Assembly (NCBI RefSeq): GCF_003026395.1
Contig: NZ_PYOO01000008.1
Location: 1-64,000 of the forward strand
Origin: Photobacterium iliopiscarium
GTDB lineage: Bacteria; Pseudomonadota; Gammaproteobacteria; Enterobacterales; Vibrionaceae
Direction of reading: 5' to 3'
Length of the DNA stretch: 64,000 bases
The translations under genes were made by a program, and so were the position numbers. The notes under the pieces are model-generated. The model ran no database searches and had not been told where the DNA came from. It saw only the letters and a list, made by a program, of their open reading frames with translations. Shown one piece after another: positions 36,907 to 45,222 of the stretch (position 1 is its first letter; the number at the start of each line of letters is the position of its first letter).

Positions 36907-37824
36907 TTAAAATATAAATTGATACAGATATCCAGCACCGATAGCCATGCCAAGAATTACCACTAAGAATGCGATAATCATTTGATTCTTAAAAATTGAT
37001 TTAAGTAAGATCACCTCGGTTAAACTTGCGCCTGCACTACCAATGATCAAAGCCATTACCGCGCCTAATCCCATGCCTTTTGCGGCTAATGCAGCACTTA
37101 ATGGAATAACGGCTTCTGCACGAATATAAAGTGGAATACCAATGATGGCTGCAATAGGGATCGCAAAGGGATTATTTTCACTGGCAACTTTAGCCACAAA
37201 TTCTGTTGGCATAAAGCCATAAATCATTGAACCTAATGCAATACCACCAATTAAATAGGGTAATACTTTTTTAAAATCAACCCATGTTGTTTGCCAAATT
37301 TGAAGCCATTTATTGATTGGTTTTGGTGTCGAATTACAGCTTGATCCACAACATGATGGTTTAGGATCACTATAGGCTTCTGCTTTGATGTATTTTTCAA
37401 AACCTAATTTTTCCAGTAAATACCCTGCAATAATGGATACACTCATCGCGATTACAAAATAAAATACGGTGACTTTTATACCAAACGTTACTGCAAATAA
37501 ACCAATAATGATGGGATTAAGCAGTGGGCTGGCAAATAAAAATACCATCATGGTGCCAAATCCTGCTTTTGCTCGTAGTAATCCTTTTAAAAATGGAATG
37601 GTTGAACATGAACAAAAAGGAGTAATAGCGCCAAGTAAGCCTGCAATGAAATAACCTTTACCATTTTTACCGCTAAGAATGGCTTGAATTTTAGCGGGTG
37701 GAATATACACCTGTAATATGCCGACTAGGTAACTAATCGCAAGAAACAGTACGGTAAGTTCAACGGCAAGAAAACCAAACATTTGTAAGGTATTGGTTAT
37801 CATTTCGGATGTTATTGTAAACAT
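36907..37824 (-). CDS. metalloid-efflux-type permease (ArsP/YraQ family)
   Basis: A 305-residue inner-membrane permease with about eight hydrophobic segments. ITPFCSCSTIPF (Cys71 and Cys73) is the family signature, and a hydrophilic loop holds Cys158, Cys159 and Cys163 (PSCCGSSC). ArsP members export organic arsenicals. It lies downstream of an ArsR-type regulator, with two matching palindromes in the 142-bp gap, so it is probably induced by a metalloid. The exact ion is not known. Other members of the family are of unknown function. Confidence 0.85.
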   Translation of the reverse strand: MFTITSEMITNTLQMFGFLAVELTVLFLAISYLVGILQVYIPPAKIQAILSGKNGKGYFIAGLLGAITPFCSCSTIPFLKGLLRAKAGFGTMMVFLFASPLLNPIIIGLFAVTFGIKVTVFYFVIAMSVSIIAGYLLEKLGFEKYIKAEAYSDPKPSCCGSSCNSTPKPINKWLQIWQTTWVDFKKVLPYLIGGIALGSMIYGFMPTEFVAKVASENNPFAIPIAAIIGIPLYIRAEAVIPLSAALAAKGMGLGAVMALIIGSAGASLTEVILLKSIFKNQMIIAFLVVILGMAIGAGYLYQFIF

Positions 37825-37834
37825 ATTTGCTCTC

Positions 37835-37860
37835 TATATTTCTACTATTGTCGAAATATA
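37835..37860. promoter_or_regulatory. ArsR-type operator, copy 1
   Basis: TATATTTC and GAAATATA are perfect inverted arms separated by 10 bp. It lies just upstream of the permease start. It has the same layout as copies 2 and 3. Confidence 0.75.
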
Positions 37861-37886
37861 AAGGTATACGAGAGTGTTGTCAAAAA

Positions 37887-37912
37887 TATATTTCTATAAT
37901 TATGGAAATATA
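37887..37912. promoter_or_regulatory. ArsR-type operator, copy 2
   Basis: TATATTTC and GAAATATA again, with a 10-bp spacer, between arsR and the permease and 26 bp from copy 1. Confidence 0.75.
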
Positions 37913-37966
37913 TCTGTTAAGGAAAGTGTAAAATAATTAAAACATTGAAAATTAAGCTTTTATTTA

Positions 37967-38275
37967 CTACCGTTGTTCATCAATACAACATTCATCTTGT
38001 AAAAAACTGATGACACTGGTTAACGCATCATAGTGTGCGACACAAAAGAGTGTACGTCCTTCACGACGTTGAGTGAGTAATCCCGCCGAAGCAAGGCTAG
38101 AAATATGGTGGGAAAGGGTTGAGCCTGGAATAGCCAGTTGTTGTTGAATATCCCCGACCGCAATACCTTGGTAGCCTGCTTTAATGACGCGTTTAAAAAT
38201 AGCTAAACGGGTTGGATGGCCTAATTCTTTAAGGGATTTGGCTATTTGATTAATATCTATTTGATGACACGTCAT
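37967..38275 (-). CDS. ArsR/SmtB-family metalloregulator
   Basis: A 102-residue winged-helix protein. The DNA-reading helix is in GSTLSHHISSLASAGLLTQRREGR. Candidate metal ligands are Cys3, Cys78 and the C-terminal pair Cys96-Cys97 (DECCIDE), similar to arsenite sensors with C-terminal cysteines. It likely represses itself and the downstream permease. A third operator copy overlaps its promoter (38303-38328). The neighbouring nucleoside hydrolase gene is divergent. Confidence 0.9.
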   Translation of the reverse strand: MTCHQIDINQIAKSLKELGHPTRLAIFKRVIKAGYQGIAVGDIQQQLAIPGSTLSHHISSLASAGLLTQRREGRTLFCVAHYDALTSVISFLQDECCIDEQR

Positions 38276-38302
38276 AGTAAAGCTAACCTTTTATTATGGT
38301 AT

Positions 38303-38328
38303 TTATTTCTGTTATTATCGAAATATAA
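38303..38328. promoter_or_regulatory. ArsR-type operator, copy 3
   Basis: TTTATTTC and GAAATATA, one mismatch, with a 10-bp spacer. It lies 28 bp upstream of the arsR start, so it is a candidate autoregulatory site. Confidence 0.7.
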
Positions 38329-38455
38329 CTAACTGTTGTTAAAAAAGAAAGCCATAGTTATTTATCTACAATTATCACAGTAACAATATTGGTAGTCATT
38401 TATCCTATCGCATCAATCTGTAGTGGTTAATAAAAAAGAGCGGATAGAATAAATC

Positions 38456-39427
38456 ATGGCAAAGAAAATTATATTAGACACTGATCCTGGTATTGATGAT
38501 GCAATGGCAATTTTATTTGCTGAAGCACATCCTGATATAGAATTAATGGCCCTCACGACTGTTTTCGGTAATGCGACTATTGAGAATGGCACCCGTAATG
38601 CGTTGTATCTTAAACAACGATTTAAGATGACGGCAGATATTGCTCAGGGTGCAAGTCAACCGTTAGTTCGTGATCCTGTTGGCCCTACTGAAGTTGTTCA
38701 TGGCATTACAGGTTTAGGTGACTTTCATGTGCCTGATGATTTTGTTGGCTACCCAGATCCACGACCAGCGTATCAATATATTATTGATACTGTAAAAGCT
38801 TATCCTCACGAAATTACGTTGGTGGCTGTTGGTCCGTTAACAAACTTTGCTTTAGCCTTACAAGCAGCACCAGAAATCGCACAATTAGTGGCTCAAGTTG
38901 TAATTATGGGGGGGGCATTTGGCGAGAATGATCATCGAGGTAATGTTACACCTTATGCCGAAGCGAATATTCATGACGATCCTCATGCTGCTGATATTGT
39001 GTTTTGTGCATCTTGGCCAGTTACTATTATTGGGCTTGATGTGACAGAGGAGAGCTTCTTTAGTGCGTATTATCTAGAACAATTACGCAATGATGCCGCT
39101 GATGTGGGGGAGTTTATTTTTGATATCAGCCGTTATTATTTACGTTTCTATTCACAGAAAGTGGGGCTTGATGGCTGTCATGTACACGATCCATCTGCGA
39201 TTGCTTATGTGATTAATCCTGCGTTATTTACGACAAGAAATGGGCCCGTGCGCGTTGTTTGTGACGGACCAGCAATCGGTATGACACTTCAGAAACTAGA
39301 TCAAAGACGTTATCAAACTGATGAATGGTCATCAATGCCAGCCCAAGCCGTGGGTATCAGTGTTGATGCTGCACAACTATTAGATTTATATCGAAAAACA
39401 ATTATCGATTATGCACATAAATCGTAA
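38456..39427 (+). CDS. inosine-uridine-type nucleoside hydrolase
   Basis: A 323-residue protein with the calcium-site motif DTDPGIDDA at the N-terminus (8-16) and the other family marks: TTVFGNATIENGTRNAL, VAVGPLTNFALAL, VIMGGAFGENDHRGNVTPYAEANIHDDPHAAD and CHVHDPSAIAYV. Catalyses release of bases from ribonucleosides in the cytoplasm. The base preference cannot be told from sequence alone. GAGCGGATAG precedes the ATG. It is divergent from arsR across a 180-bp gap. Confidence 0.92.
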   Translation: MAKKIILDTDPGIDDAMAILFAEAHPDIELMALTTVFGNATIENGTRNALYLKQRFKMTADIAQGASQPLVRDPVGPTEVVHGITGLGDFHVPDDFVGYPDPRPAYQYIIDTVKAYPHEITLVAVGPLTNFALALQAAPEIAQLVAQVVIMGGAFGENDHRGNVTPYAEANIHDDPHAADIVFCASWPVTIIGLDVTEESFFSAYYLEQLRNDAADVGEFIFDISRYYLRFYSQKVGLDGCHVHDPSAIAYVINPALFTTRNGPVRVVCDGPAIGMTLQKLDQRRYQTDEWSSMPAQAVGISVDAAQLLDLYRKTIIDYAHKS

Positions 39428-39456
39428 TATAAAAACGGTGTAAGACATTTTTAAAT

Positions 39457-39484
39457 AAAGGCTATCTATGATTGATAGCCTTTA
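39457..39484 (+). terminator. terminator between nucleoside hydrolase and methyltransferase
   Basis: AAAGGCTATC and GATAGCCTTT form a 10-bp stem with a 7-nt loop, followed by AAATTTAT. It sits between convergent genes. Confidence 0.75.
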
Positions 39485-39502
39485 AATTTATAGGGTGGGA
39501 TA

Positions 39503-40069
39503 TTACAAATTATTGTTTTTTTCGTAAACAAAAACTGTAGCAGGGGGGAAATTAAGCCATACTTTTTTCATGTTGGTTTGCATCAGTTTATTTTCACGAA
39601 GATTATCTGCACCAAATGGACAACGATTTAAATAAGTATATTGAATCAGTTTGCCACCATGTTCTAAAACGGTACTTATATCATTTAGCGCCTTTGCTTT
39701 TGTCTCCGTTGAAAAATTGACAAAAGGGATGCTTGAAATAATCGTTTTCACTTTTTGGTGTTGATGTCTGTCTTTCATAGTAAAAAGATCGGAGACACAA
39801 ATAGTCTTATCTATTTTTATTAGTGACTTATGAAAAATAGGGTTATTTTCATAAGTGTAAATAGTATCAACCGATTGAATTTCAGCAAGTTTACGAGTGA
39901 TCACACCGGAGCCTGCACCTAATTCAATAATAGTATTTTCTGGCGATATATGTGAAATCATCTCTTGAACTAAAAATTGACTGCTTGATATAACAGAACC
40001 CGTATTTTTAGGGTTTCTTAAAAATTCAATTATCACTATAGATAGACACCATAAAAAAAGACAGTGCAT
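39503..40069 (-). CDS. SAM-dependent methyltransferase, PmtA/rRNA-dimethylase-like
   Basis: A 188-residue protein. The glycine-rich SAM site is IIELGAGSGVIT (about 46-57), followed by an acidic loop (IYTYENN) and the SSIPFVNF segment typical of the phospholipid N-methyltransferase/KsgA-like branch. It is shorter than KsgA. The N-terminal MHCLFLWCLSIVII may insert in the membrane, and the start is uncertain. A lipid head group or small molecule substrate is an inference. Confidence 0.75.
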   Translation of the reverse strand: MHCLFLWCLSIVIIEFLRNPKNTGSVISSSQFLVQEMISHISPENTIIELGAGSGVITRKLAEIQSVDTIYTYENNPIFHKSLIKIDKTICVSDLFTMKDRHQHQKVKTIISSIPFVNFSTETKAKALNDISTVLEHGGKLIQYTYLNRCPFGADNLRENKLMQTNMKKVWLNFPPATVFVYEKNNNL

Positions 40070-40150
40070 AGTTATACTATAAACATGAAAAAGCCGTTAG
40101 AAAATGTGATGTTTTGTGAAATAGGCAATGAAATATTTACTACAATTACA

Positions 40151-40276
40151 TTAAATGGGTGAAGTTGGTCTAACTTGAGTCGTTAAATTACCCGCTGTTT
40201 GTCGCCAATCAATTGAACCTTCTTTTCTTGCAATAAATCCGTCAACACTGGTAGCGATAAATACAGAACATTTCAT
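40151..40276 (-). pseudogene. truncated RibD_C/dihydrofolate-reductase-family gene
   Basis: ATG at 40276 and stop at 40153-40151 encode 41 residues. The first ~26 (MKCSVFIATSVDGFIARKEG, SIDW) match the conserved N-terminus of the RibD_C-type reductase family, whose members are about 175 residues long. The match ends after SIDW and the rest is unrelated. The gene has lost its C-terminal ~80 percent. A plausible GAGAGAAT ribosome-binding site remains. Confidence 0.7.
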
Positions 40277-40398
40277 TGTTTATTCTCTCAGAGGGTAAGA
40301 ATATTGATTTGCTCATGTTTATTATTGCGGGATTGAGATGCGTAATGACATTTTTATTCTTTTAAACGCATAATTTTGTTGACCTTCTAGTAAGGGGA

Positions 40399-40884
40399 AT
40401 GTCTATTCTAGAAAAATATTCAATAACTTCTTTAGGTCACAGTATGTTTAAAGACAACGTAAGTATAAGTAATATCGTAAAAGCACTGATTGGTGGTTTT
40501 TTAGGTACATTAGCATTTACTTTAATGGGTAAATTTATTGCGCCGCATCTTATTGGGCATTCAATGAATGTTGCCGCGATTATTGCGCATATGTTAGGAA
40601 CCTCTGACACTGTTGGCCTGATGATGCACTTTATGGTCGGTACGATTGTTTTCCCAATTGCTTACTTATTAATTGGTTATAGTCGTTTACCAGGTTCTGG
40701 TTGGTTGCGTGGTTTAGTCTTCTTAATACCTATTTACCTTGGCGCGATGATTGTTGTGATGCCAATGGCAGGTAAAGGTATATTTTTCCATAGCATGCCA
40801 ATGTCAATGGTCGCTTTAATGGGACATATGGTTTACGGTATTATTCTTGGACTTGTTGTTGGTACACCTAAGAATAATAAATAA
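40399..40884 (+). CDS. membrane protein, DUF6789-like
   Basis: A 161-residue protein with four or five transmembrane helices and Met/His-rich segments near the membrane (HSMNVAAIIAHMLGTSDTVGLMMHFMVG). The pattern resembles a family annotated DUF6789, which I recall only loosely. The His/Met clusters could bind a metal such as copper. AAGGGG lies 5 nt upstream. It is followed by a hairpin. Confidence 0.6.
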   Translation: MSILEKYSITSLGHSMFKDNVSISNIVKALIGGFLGTLAFTLMGKFIAPHLIGHSMNVAAIIAHMLGTSDTVGLMMHFMVGTIVFPIAYLLIGYSRLPGSGWLRGLVFLIPIYLGAMIVVMPMAGKGIFFHSMPMSMVALMGHMVYGIILGLVVGTPKNNK

Positions 40885-40908
40885 GTTAGTATGGTTTATT
40901 AGTAACAA

Positions 40909-40944
40909 TAAAAAGCTGAGTGTCTAAATAACTCAGCTTTTTTA
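40909..40944 (+). terminator. terminator after the 40399 gene
   Basis: AAAAAGCTGAGT and ACTCAGCTTTTTT form a long stem with a 9-nt loop. It sits between convergent genes and can serve both. Confidence 0.88.
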
Positions 40945-40977
40945 TTGTTACTATTTCGTTGTGTTGTTTAATATGTT

Positions 40978-41547
40978 TTAGCCATTAATCATTTTTGTAA
41001 TTGTATCTTTATTACCACGGCCATTAGCAAACATAACCCCACCAATATGGATCAGCATAAAGCCTACAATACCCCACCATGATAGTTTATGAAATGTTTT
41101 GCATTGTGAGTATAAAATAAAGTCGTGACCAAGGAAGTGAATGACTAATCCTGTTATTACAATACTCGCTAAGAATAAATAGAATGCTATATATAACAAC
41201 CCTTGAAGACGGTCATGTAAGCTATTCTTTTTAAATGGGTTAGGCATAAAAACCCCCACTTTTTTAGAATAATACATGCGAAAAAGTACGAGTACACCGA
41301 CGAAATAGCCTACAATATAATGCCATTGGAACATTTCATTACGGATTGATTTAGCTATTGTAATTGCTTGCTGTTGTGAAATAACAACATTGTCATTTTG
41401 TAATCCAGATTGGAGAATCGTTGCGATATGTGTTTTTTCCATCCACGTTGAGCGTAATACAATAGTCAATAAAATAAATAGAATAGAAAATGCTAATAAC
41501 CAATGTATTAAGCGATGTAGTTTTGGAAAATGAAGTTGCGAAGTCAT
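40978..41547 (-). CDS. cytochrome b561-like membrane protein
   Basis: A 189-residue protein from the ATG at 41547; an upstream TTG at 41580 would add 11 hydrophobic residues. Four hydrophobic helices carry the histidines LHRLIHW, WHYIVGY, FHKLSWW and LIHIGGV in places that fit two b-type hemes. It is probably an inner-membrane electron carrier. Other members of this class act as quinol oxidases for superoxide. The partner is unknown. The gene stands alone. Confidence 0.8.
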   Translation of the reverse strand: MTSQLHFPKLHRLIHWLLAFSILFILLTIVLRSTWMEKTHIATILQSGLQNDNVVISQQQAITIAKSIRNEMFQWHYIVGYFVGVLVLFRMYYSKKVGVFMPNPFKKNSLHDRLQGLLYIAFYLFLASIVITGLVIHFLGHDFILYSQCKTFHKLSWWGIVGFMLIHIGGVMFANGRGNKDTITKMING

Positions 41548-41896
41548 AAAATAACCAAAAAATAAAAATATTATCCACAATTATATCATGGGTGTTATGA
41601 ATATTTAATGAATTTAAATGTCTATATAGTCATAAGTTTATTTAAATTGATTATTTAATCTATATTCATATGGTTGACTATCTTTTTGCCATAAAGATGT
41701 AGTTAGGGAAATAATAATTATACAGTAAAATATTGCGTAAGATGCTAGTAATGAAGCGATGTGAAATCATATTTCAGTACATAAGTTGATTTATATTTAT
41801 ATAATAATTCATATTCTAAGGTGAAAAATAAATATTTGAACATATTATGCAACTGAGTGATTATCGTACGAAGCGTGCTATTCATTATATCGATCA
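41548..41896. other. 349-bp AT-rich region upstream of the EAL gene
   Basis: A 31-codon open frame (41847-41942, MQLSDYRTKRAIHYIDQC...) overlaps the start of the EAL gene in another frame. Otherwise nothing is seen. The frame could be a leader peptide or the remnant of a longer N-terminus. Confidence 0.35.
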
Positions 41897-42682
41897 ATGC
41901 GTGGTCAATCATTTGCGTATGGTATATATTATGCGAGGATAATTAGAACTTCAATACAAGATAGTGATAAATGTATGTATGAGAATATATTTTTTATGTA
42001 TCAGCCTAAATACCATAATAATTTGCTATTTGGATATGAAGCTTTATTACGGTGCGATATTAATGGTGGCTTAGTTTGTCCTGATTCTTTAGTTAATAAT
42101 AGTAGTAGTAATAATAAGTTTGATTATTTTATTATTAATAGTGTTATTGATAGTTTGTCAAAAATAGCAAAAGCAGACGTTATTGATAAAGTTATATCTA
42201 TTAATGTCAGTGCTAAGTTTATGTCAGCACCTATTTTATTAAGCGCTATTGATATAGAAACGATAAAAACATTAAATTTACATCTTGAACTTGAAATATT
42301 AGAAAGTGATAAAATAATCAATTTTAATAGATGTAATGAAAATATCATATTGTTAAATTCTATAGGGATCAGTGTTAGTGTCGATGATTTTGGAAGTGAT
42401 TATTCTTCAATTCGGCGTTTAATTAATCTTAACAATATTAATTTTATAAAGTTAGATAGAGTGTTTGTTAATGATATTGAAGAACATCCATTATTAATAA
42501 AATCAATGAAAATTCTGTTTGAGTTTATCTGGAGTCTAAATTTTAAAATTATTGCAGAAGGTATTGAAAAAGAAACAACGTTAACATTGCTTAAATCGAT
42601 TGGGGTTGAGTATTTTCAAGGTTTCTATTTTTCTAAGCCATTACGATTAGAAAAGGAGGTTTATCGGCTAGAGGTTGATTAA
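41897..42682 (+). CDS. EAL-domain protein (c-di-GMP phosphodiesterase-like)
   Basis: A 261-residue, single-domain EAL protein. The motifs are present in order: Glu48-Ala49-Leu50 (GYEALLR), ISINVSAKF, LELEILESD, DDFGSDYSS, IKLDRVFV, IIAEGIE and YFQGFYFSKP. All metal and catalytic residues appear kept, so hydrolysis of c-di-GMP is likely. No sensor domain is attached. The ATG at 41897 has no ribosome-binding site. An overlapping 31-codon frame (41847-41942) ends in CGAGGATAA shortly before Met27 and could couple translation. Confidence 0.85.
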   Translation: MRGQSFAYGIYYARIIRTSIQDSDKCMYENIFFMYQPKYHNNLLFGYEALLRCDINGGLVCPDSLVNNSSSNNKFDYFIINSVIDSLSKIAKADVIDKVISINVSAKFMSAPILLSAIDIETIKTLNLHLELEILESDKIINFNRCNENIILLNSIGISVSVDDFGSDYSSIRRLINLNNINFIKLDRVFVNDIEEHPLLIKSMKILFEFIWSLNFKIIAEGIEKETTLTLLKSIGVEYFQGFYFSKPLRLEKEVYRLEVD

Positions 42683-42854
42683 TATTTTATGGAAAATGGA
42701 TGATTTTGTAAAATTTAGGTTTGTTTTTTTGAGTATATTTCTGTTTTAACGCATAAGTATTATACATGTCATACTTATGTGTGATAAATAAGTTGATAAA
42801 AAATAGAACTGATGAATAATAGCATATTCAATATGCCACATAAGAATTAATAGC

Positions 42855-43763
42855 GTGATAAAGTCAAACATTTCTCTTAGTAACCATGCGAAGATTATTT
42901 ATCCTGATAGTCAAGCCGGTAAATATTCACCATTATGGCGTTACCGAGTAAAATTTATTCTTCGTGCAATGTACTACCATAAAGCTTTCCAGCACATCAC
43001 TTCTGAAATTGATCCTTCTTTGCTAGATACTTTATGTCAACGTAACCCTCGTTTTTTAGAAAAGCCATTTCGTCCTTACGTGATTTATGGAACAAATTCT
43101 ACTGAGCGGGCAAAATTTGTTGTAGAGCATTTTAAGTTTGTCTCTCAACTACCAGCCCATATTCGTGACGCTATCTATAAAGATCGTCATGGATTAACAC
43201 TGTGTAACTTTACGGTTGATGATGTCGATTATTGTTTTAAATTGACATTCTATGCTCGTTATCAAAAAGAGGGTGATATGAGTTTAACGCTCTTTAATGA
43301 TGCAGATGAAAACTTTTATACCCTGACATTTGCGATTCGAGAAGTAAAAGGGAAGCGTCAATTAGTGATTGGTGGTTTACAAGGCCCTGCGAGTAGCCCT
43401 GAAAATAACCAAAAAATAAAATTACTGACTAAAGCATTATTCGGACAACGTCCAAAAGATTTAATGATTAAAATGGTCACACTGCTTGCTAATACTTGGC
43501 AGGTAGACACACTGCTTGCTATAAAGAATAGTGCTCATACTTATTCAGCAAAGCGTTACGCTACCGGCAAAATCAAGATGGATTACGATAAGCATTGGTT
43601 AGCATTAGGTGCAACTGAGTTTGATGAGCATTTATATCAATTAACGCTTGAAGATATTCGCCGTAATCCTGAAGATATTTCACGCCCTAAACGTGCAATG
43701 TATCGTCGACGCTATGAGTGGTTAGATAATACAAAAGTGTTGATTGAACAGAATCTAAAATAA
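42855..43763 (+). CDS. VirK/YbjX family protein (DUF535)
   Basis: A 302-residue protein of the DUF535 family. Conserved segments include LWRYRVKFILRAMYYHKAF, FEHFKFV-like (VVEHFKFVSQLP), VIGGLQGP, NTWQVDTLLAIKNSAHTY and the basic PKRAMYRRRYEWLD tail. The family includes VirK and YbjX, linked to envelope stress and peptide resistance in enterics. The biochemical role is unknown. The start is GTG at 42855. A strong hairpin follows the gene. Confidence 0.88.
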   Translation: MIKSNISLSNHAKIIYPDSQAGKYSPLWRYRVKFILRAMYYHKAFQHITSEIDPSLLDTLCQRNPRFLEKPFRPYVIYGTNSTERAKFVVEHFKFVSQLPAHIRDAIYKDRHGLTLCNFTVDDVDYCFKLTFYARYQKEGDMSLTLFNDADENFYTLTFAIREVKGKRQLVIGGLQGPASSPENNQKIKLLTKALFGQRPKDLMIKMVTLLANTWQVDTLLAIKNSAHTYSAKRYATGKIKMDYDKHWLALGATEFDEHLYQLTLEDIRRNPEDISRPKRAMYRRRYEWLDNTKVLIEQNLK

Positions 43764-43803
43764 TTATATGTGTTAATTTATTTGTTGCTTATTAGATGAC
43801 ACT

Positions 43804-43838
43804 AACAAACGGCTACCTCTTTAGGTAGCCGTTTGTTG
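43804..43838 (+). terminator. terminator of the virK-like gene
   Basis: AACAAACGGCTACCT and AGGTAGCCGTTTGTT form a 15-bp stem with a 4-nt loop and a T-rich tail, 41 bp after the stop. Confidence 0.9.
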
Positions 43839-44028
43839 TTGTGTTTATAGATTATAGTAACAAAAGCTAAACAATGCCTAGACTAACCACGATATAGCAC
43901 CTGGTTTTCTCACTAATAACGCCATTTTTACGATATATCAATATTGTCAGTGGGTTCTTATACTGACGTGATATATTTCACATTATAGGTAAATTGAAAT
44001 AGCACGCTATTCATAACAATAGGTTTAT

Positions 44029-44286
44029 ATGATCATGAACAACCCAACGGATTTTTACACACTAAAGCCAGAAATCATTTCACGTCCAGAGTCAGAAGGT
44101 TCATTAGCGACTAAATCATCAATGTTTATCAAACAGACTCGCGTGTATATCCTGAACGTTCAAGAATTCGTTGATAATGACGATAAGAGTGAAAACCCAT
44201 TTGGCGTTGAACGATATGCACTTTGGCCTCGTTTAGCAAAAAGCAAAAAGCGTTTAGAAGATCGTGGTTACATCTTTAATTTTTAA
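44029..44286 (+). CDS. small hypothetical protein (85 aa)
   Basis: An 85-residue soluble protein ending RGYIFNF, with a mixed-charge middle (VQEFVDNDDKSENPFGVERYALWPRLAKSKKRLEDRG). It does not match a family I recognise. AGGTTT precedes the ATG at 44029; the ATG at 44035 (Met-3) is also possible. It sits between the virK-like gene and repeat element A. Confidence 0.6.
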   Translation: MIMNNPTDFYTLKPEIISRPESEGSLATKSSMFIKQTRVYILNVQEFVDNDDKSENPFGVERYALWPRLAKSKKRLEDRGYIFNF

Positions 44287-44340
44287 CAAAAGATACAAAT
44301 AACAAAAGATAACAAAAGATAGGACACCCATAACAAAGAT
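44285..44340. repeat. AACAAAAGAT direct repeats at the edge of element A
   Basis: Three copies of AACAAAAGAT (44285, 44301, 44311) and one near copy (AACAAAGAT, 44332). They run into the left end of element A, which itself has two left-end motifs, AGGACACCCATA (44321) and GGGACAGCCATA (44341). Confidence 0.65.
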
Positions 44341-44459
44341 GGGACAGCCATAAAATTACACTAGATATGACGGGTAATAAATCCGTCATTATTTACAGTG
44401 CGATAGGGTATCTACTCACAGCCTGCCAAAATATTAAAGAGTACAGCTATGGGTGTCCT
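44321..44459. mobile_element. inverted-repeat element A (139 bp)
   Basis: Perfect 12-bp terminal inverted repeats: AGGACACCCATA at 44321-44332 and TATGGGTGTCCT at 44448-44459. Inside are a hairpin GACGG-gtaataaat-CCGTC and the shared motif ATCTACTCACAG. The layout is MITE-like. It matches elements B and C. Confidence 0.75.
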
Positions 44460-44527
44460 GTATTTTTTATGTTTTCTTATAGCTATCATGTAAACTATTA
44501 TCATTGAATTTGTTAAATAATTAGAGC

Positions 44528-44935
44528 GTGATAATGTTAAATAATGTCGCTATACCTACAACGCTGTTGGCCGTATTTTTGCTATCGACATCGACGATGG
44601 TTCAAGCTACTCCACTCATGGGGTGTGCCGTTAAAAAGCAAGAAATTAACACTCAGATTAGCTATGCAAAAGAATATAACAATACCTATCAGCTAGAGGG
44701 GTTACAAAAAGCATTAGCAGAGGTTAATGATAACTGTACTGATGAATCGCTAAAAGCAAAACAACTAGCAACGATAGCGAATAAAGAGAAAAAAGTAACT
44801 GAAAGAAAACAAGAGTTAATGGACGTTAAAGAAAATGGAAAAACAAATAAAATCAATAAGAAAGAGAAAAAATTACATGAAGCAATAGATGAACTTCAAA
44901 ATGCAAAAAATACATATTCACGCTATTTCAAATAA
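44528..44935 (+). CDS. DUF1090-family (YqjC-like) periplasmic protein
   Basis: A 135-residue protein. Signal peptide (about 1-27, VQATPL) followed by a Cys-containing helical region (GCAVKKQEINTQISYAKEYNNTYQLEGLQKALAEVNDNC) and a Lys-rich coiled tail. This is the DUF1090 pattern seen in E. coli YqjC. The function is unknown. The start is GTG at 44528, with an in-frame ATG 6 nt downstream. It is flanked on both sides by repeat elements A and B. Confidence 0.82.
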   Translation: MIMLNNVAIPTTLLAVFLLSTSTMVQATPLMGCAVKKQEINTQISYAKEYNNTYQLEGLQKALAEVNDNCTDESLKAKQLATIANKEKKVTERKQELMDVKENGKTNKINKKEKKLHEAIDELQNAKNTYSRYFK

Positions 44936-44981
44936 CATAATGAATAGTTTAAAAGTGATCAAAGTATAAATAAGTATAAAT

Positions 44982-45114
44982 AGGACACCCATAAAATTAC
45001 GCTAAATATGACGGGTAATAAGTCCGTTATTATTTGCTGTGAATGCCTGCAAGGGCGATAGGGAATCTACTCACTGTGTGTGGAAATCTTAAAGAATAAA
45101 GATATGGGTGTCCT
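44982..45114. mobile_element. inverted-repeat element B (133 bp)
   Basis: AGGACACCCATA at 44982-44993 and TATGGGTGTCCT at 45103-45114 are perfect inverted ends. Inside, GACGG-gtaataagt-CCGTT and ATCTACTCACTG match element A. It lies between the DUF1090 and PhyH-type genes. Confidence 0.78.
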
Positions 45115-45222
45115 GTATTTTTTAATGATGATTTTATTACTTGGTTGAATAGCACCAGTCTGGCATTATGCGCCCAAGAATACCGTCGTCAGTAAACGGT
45201 ACTGAGAGTGTGAAGGTAGTCA

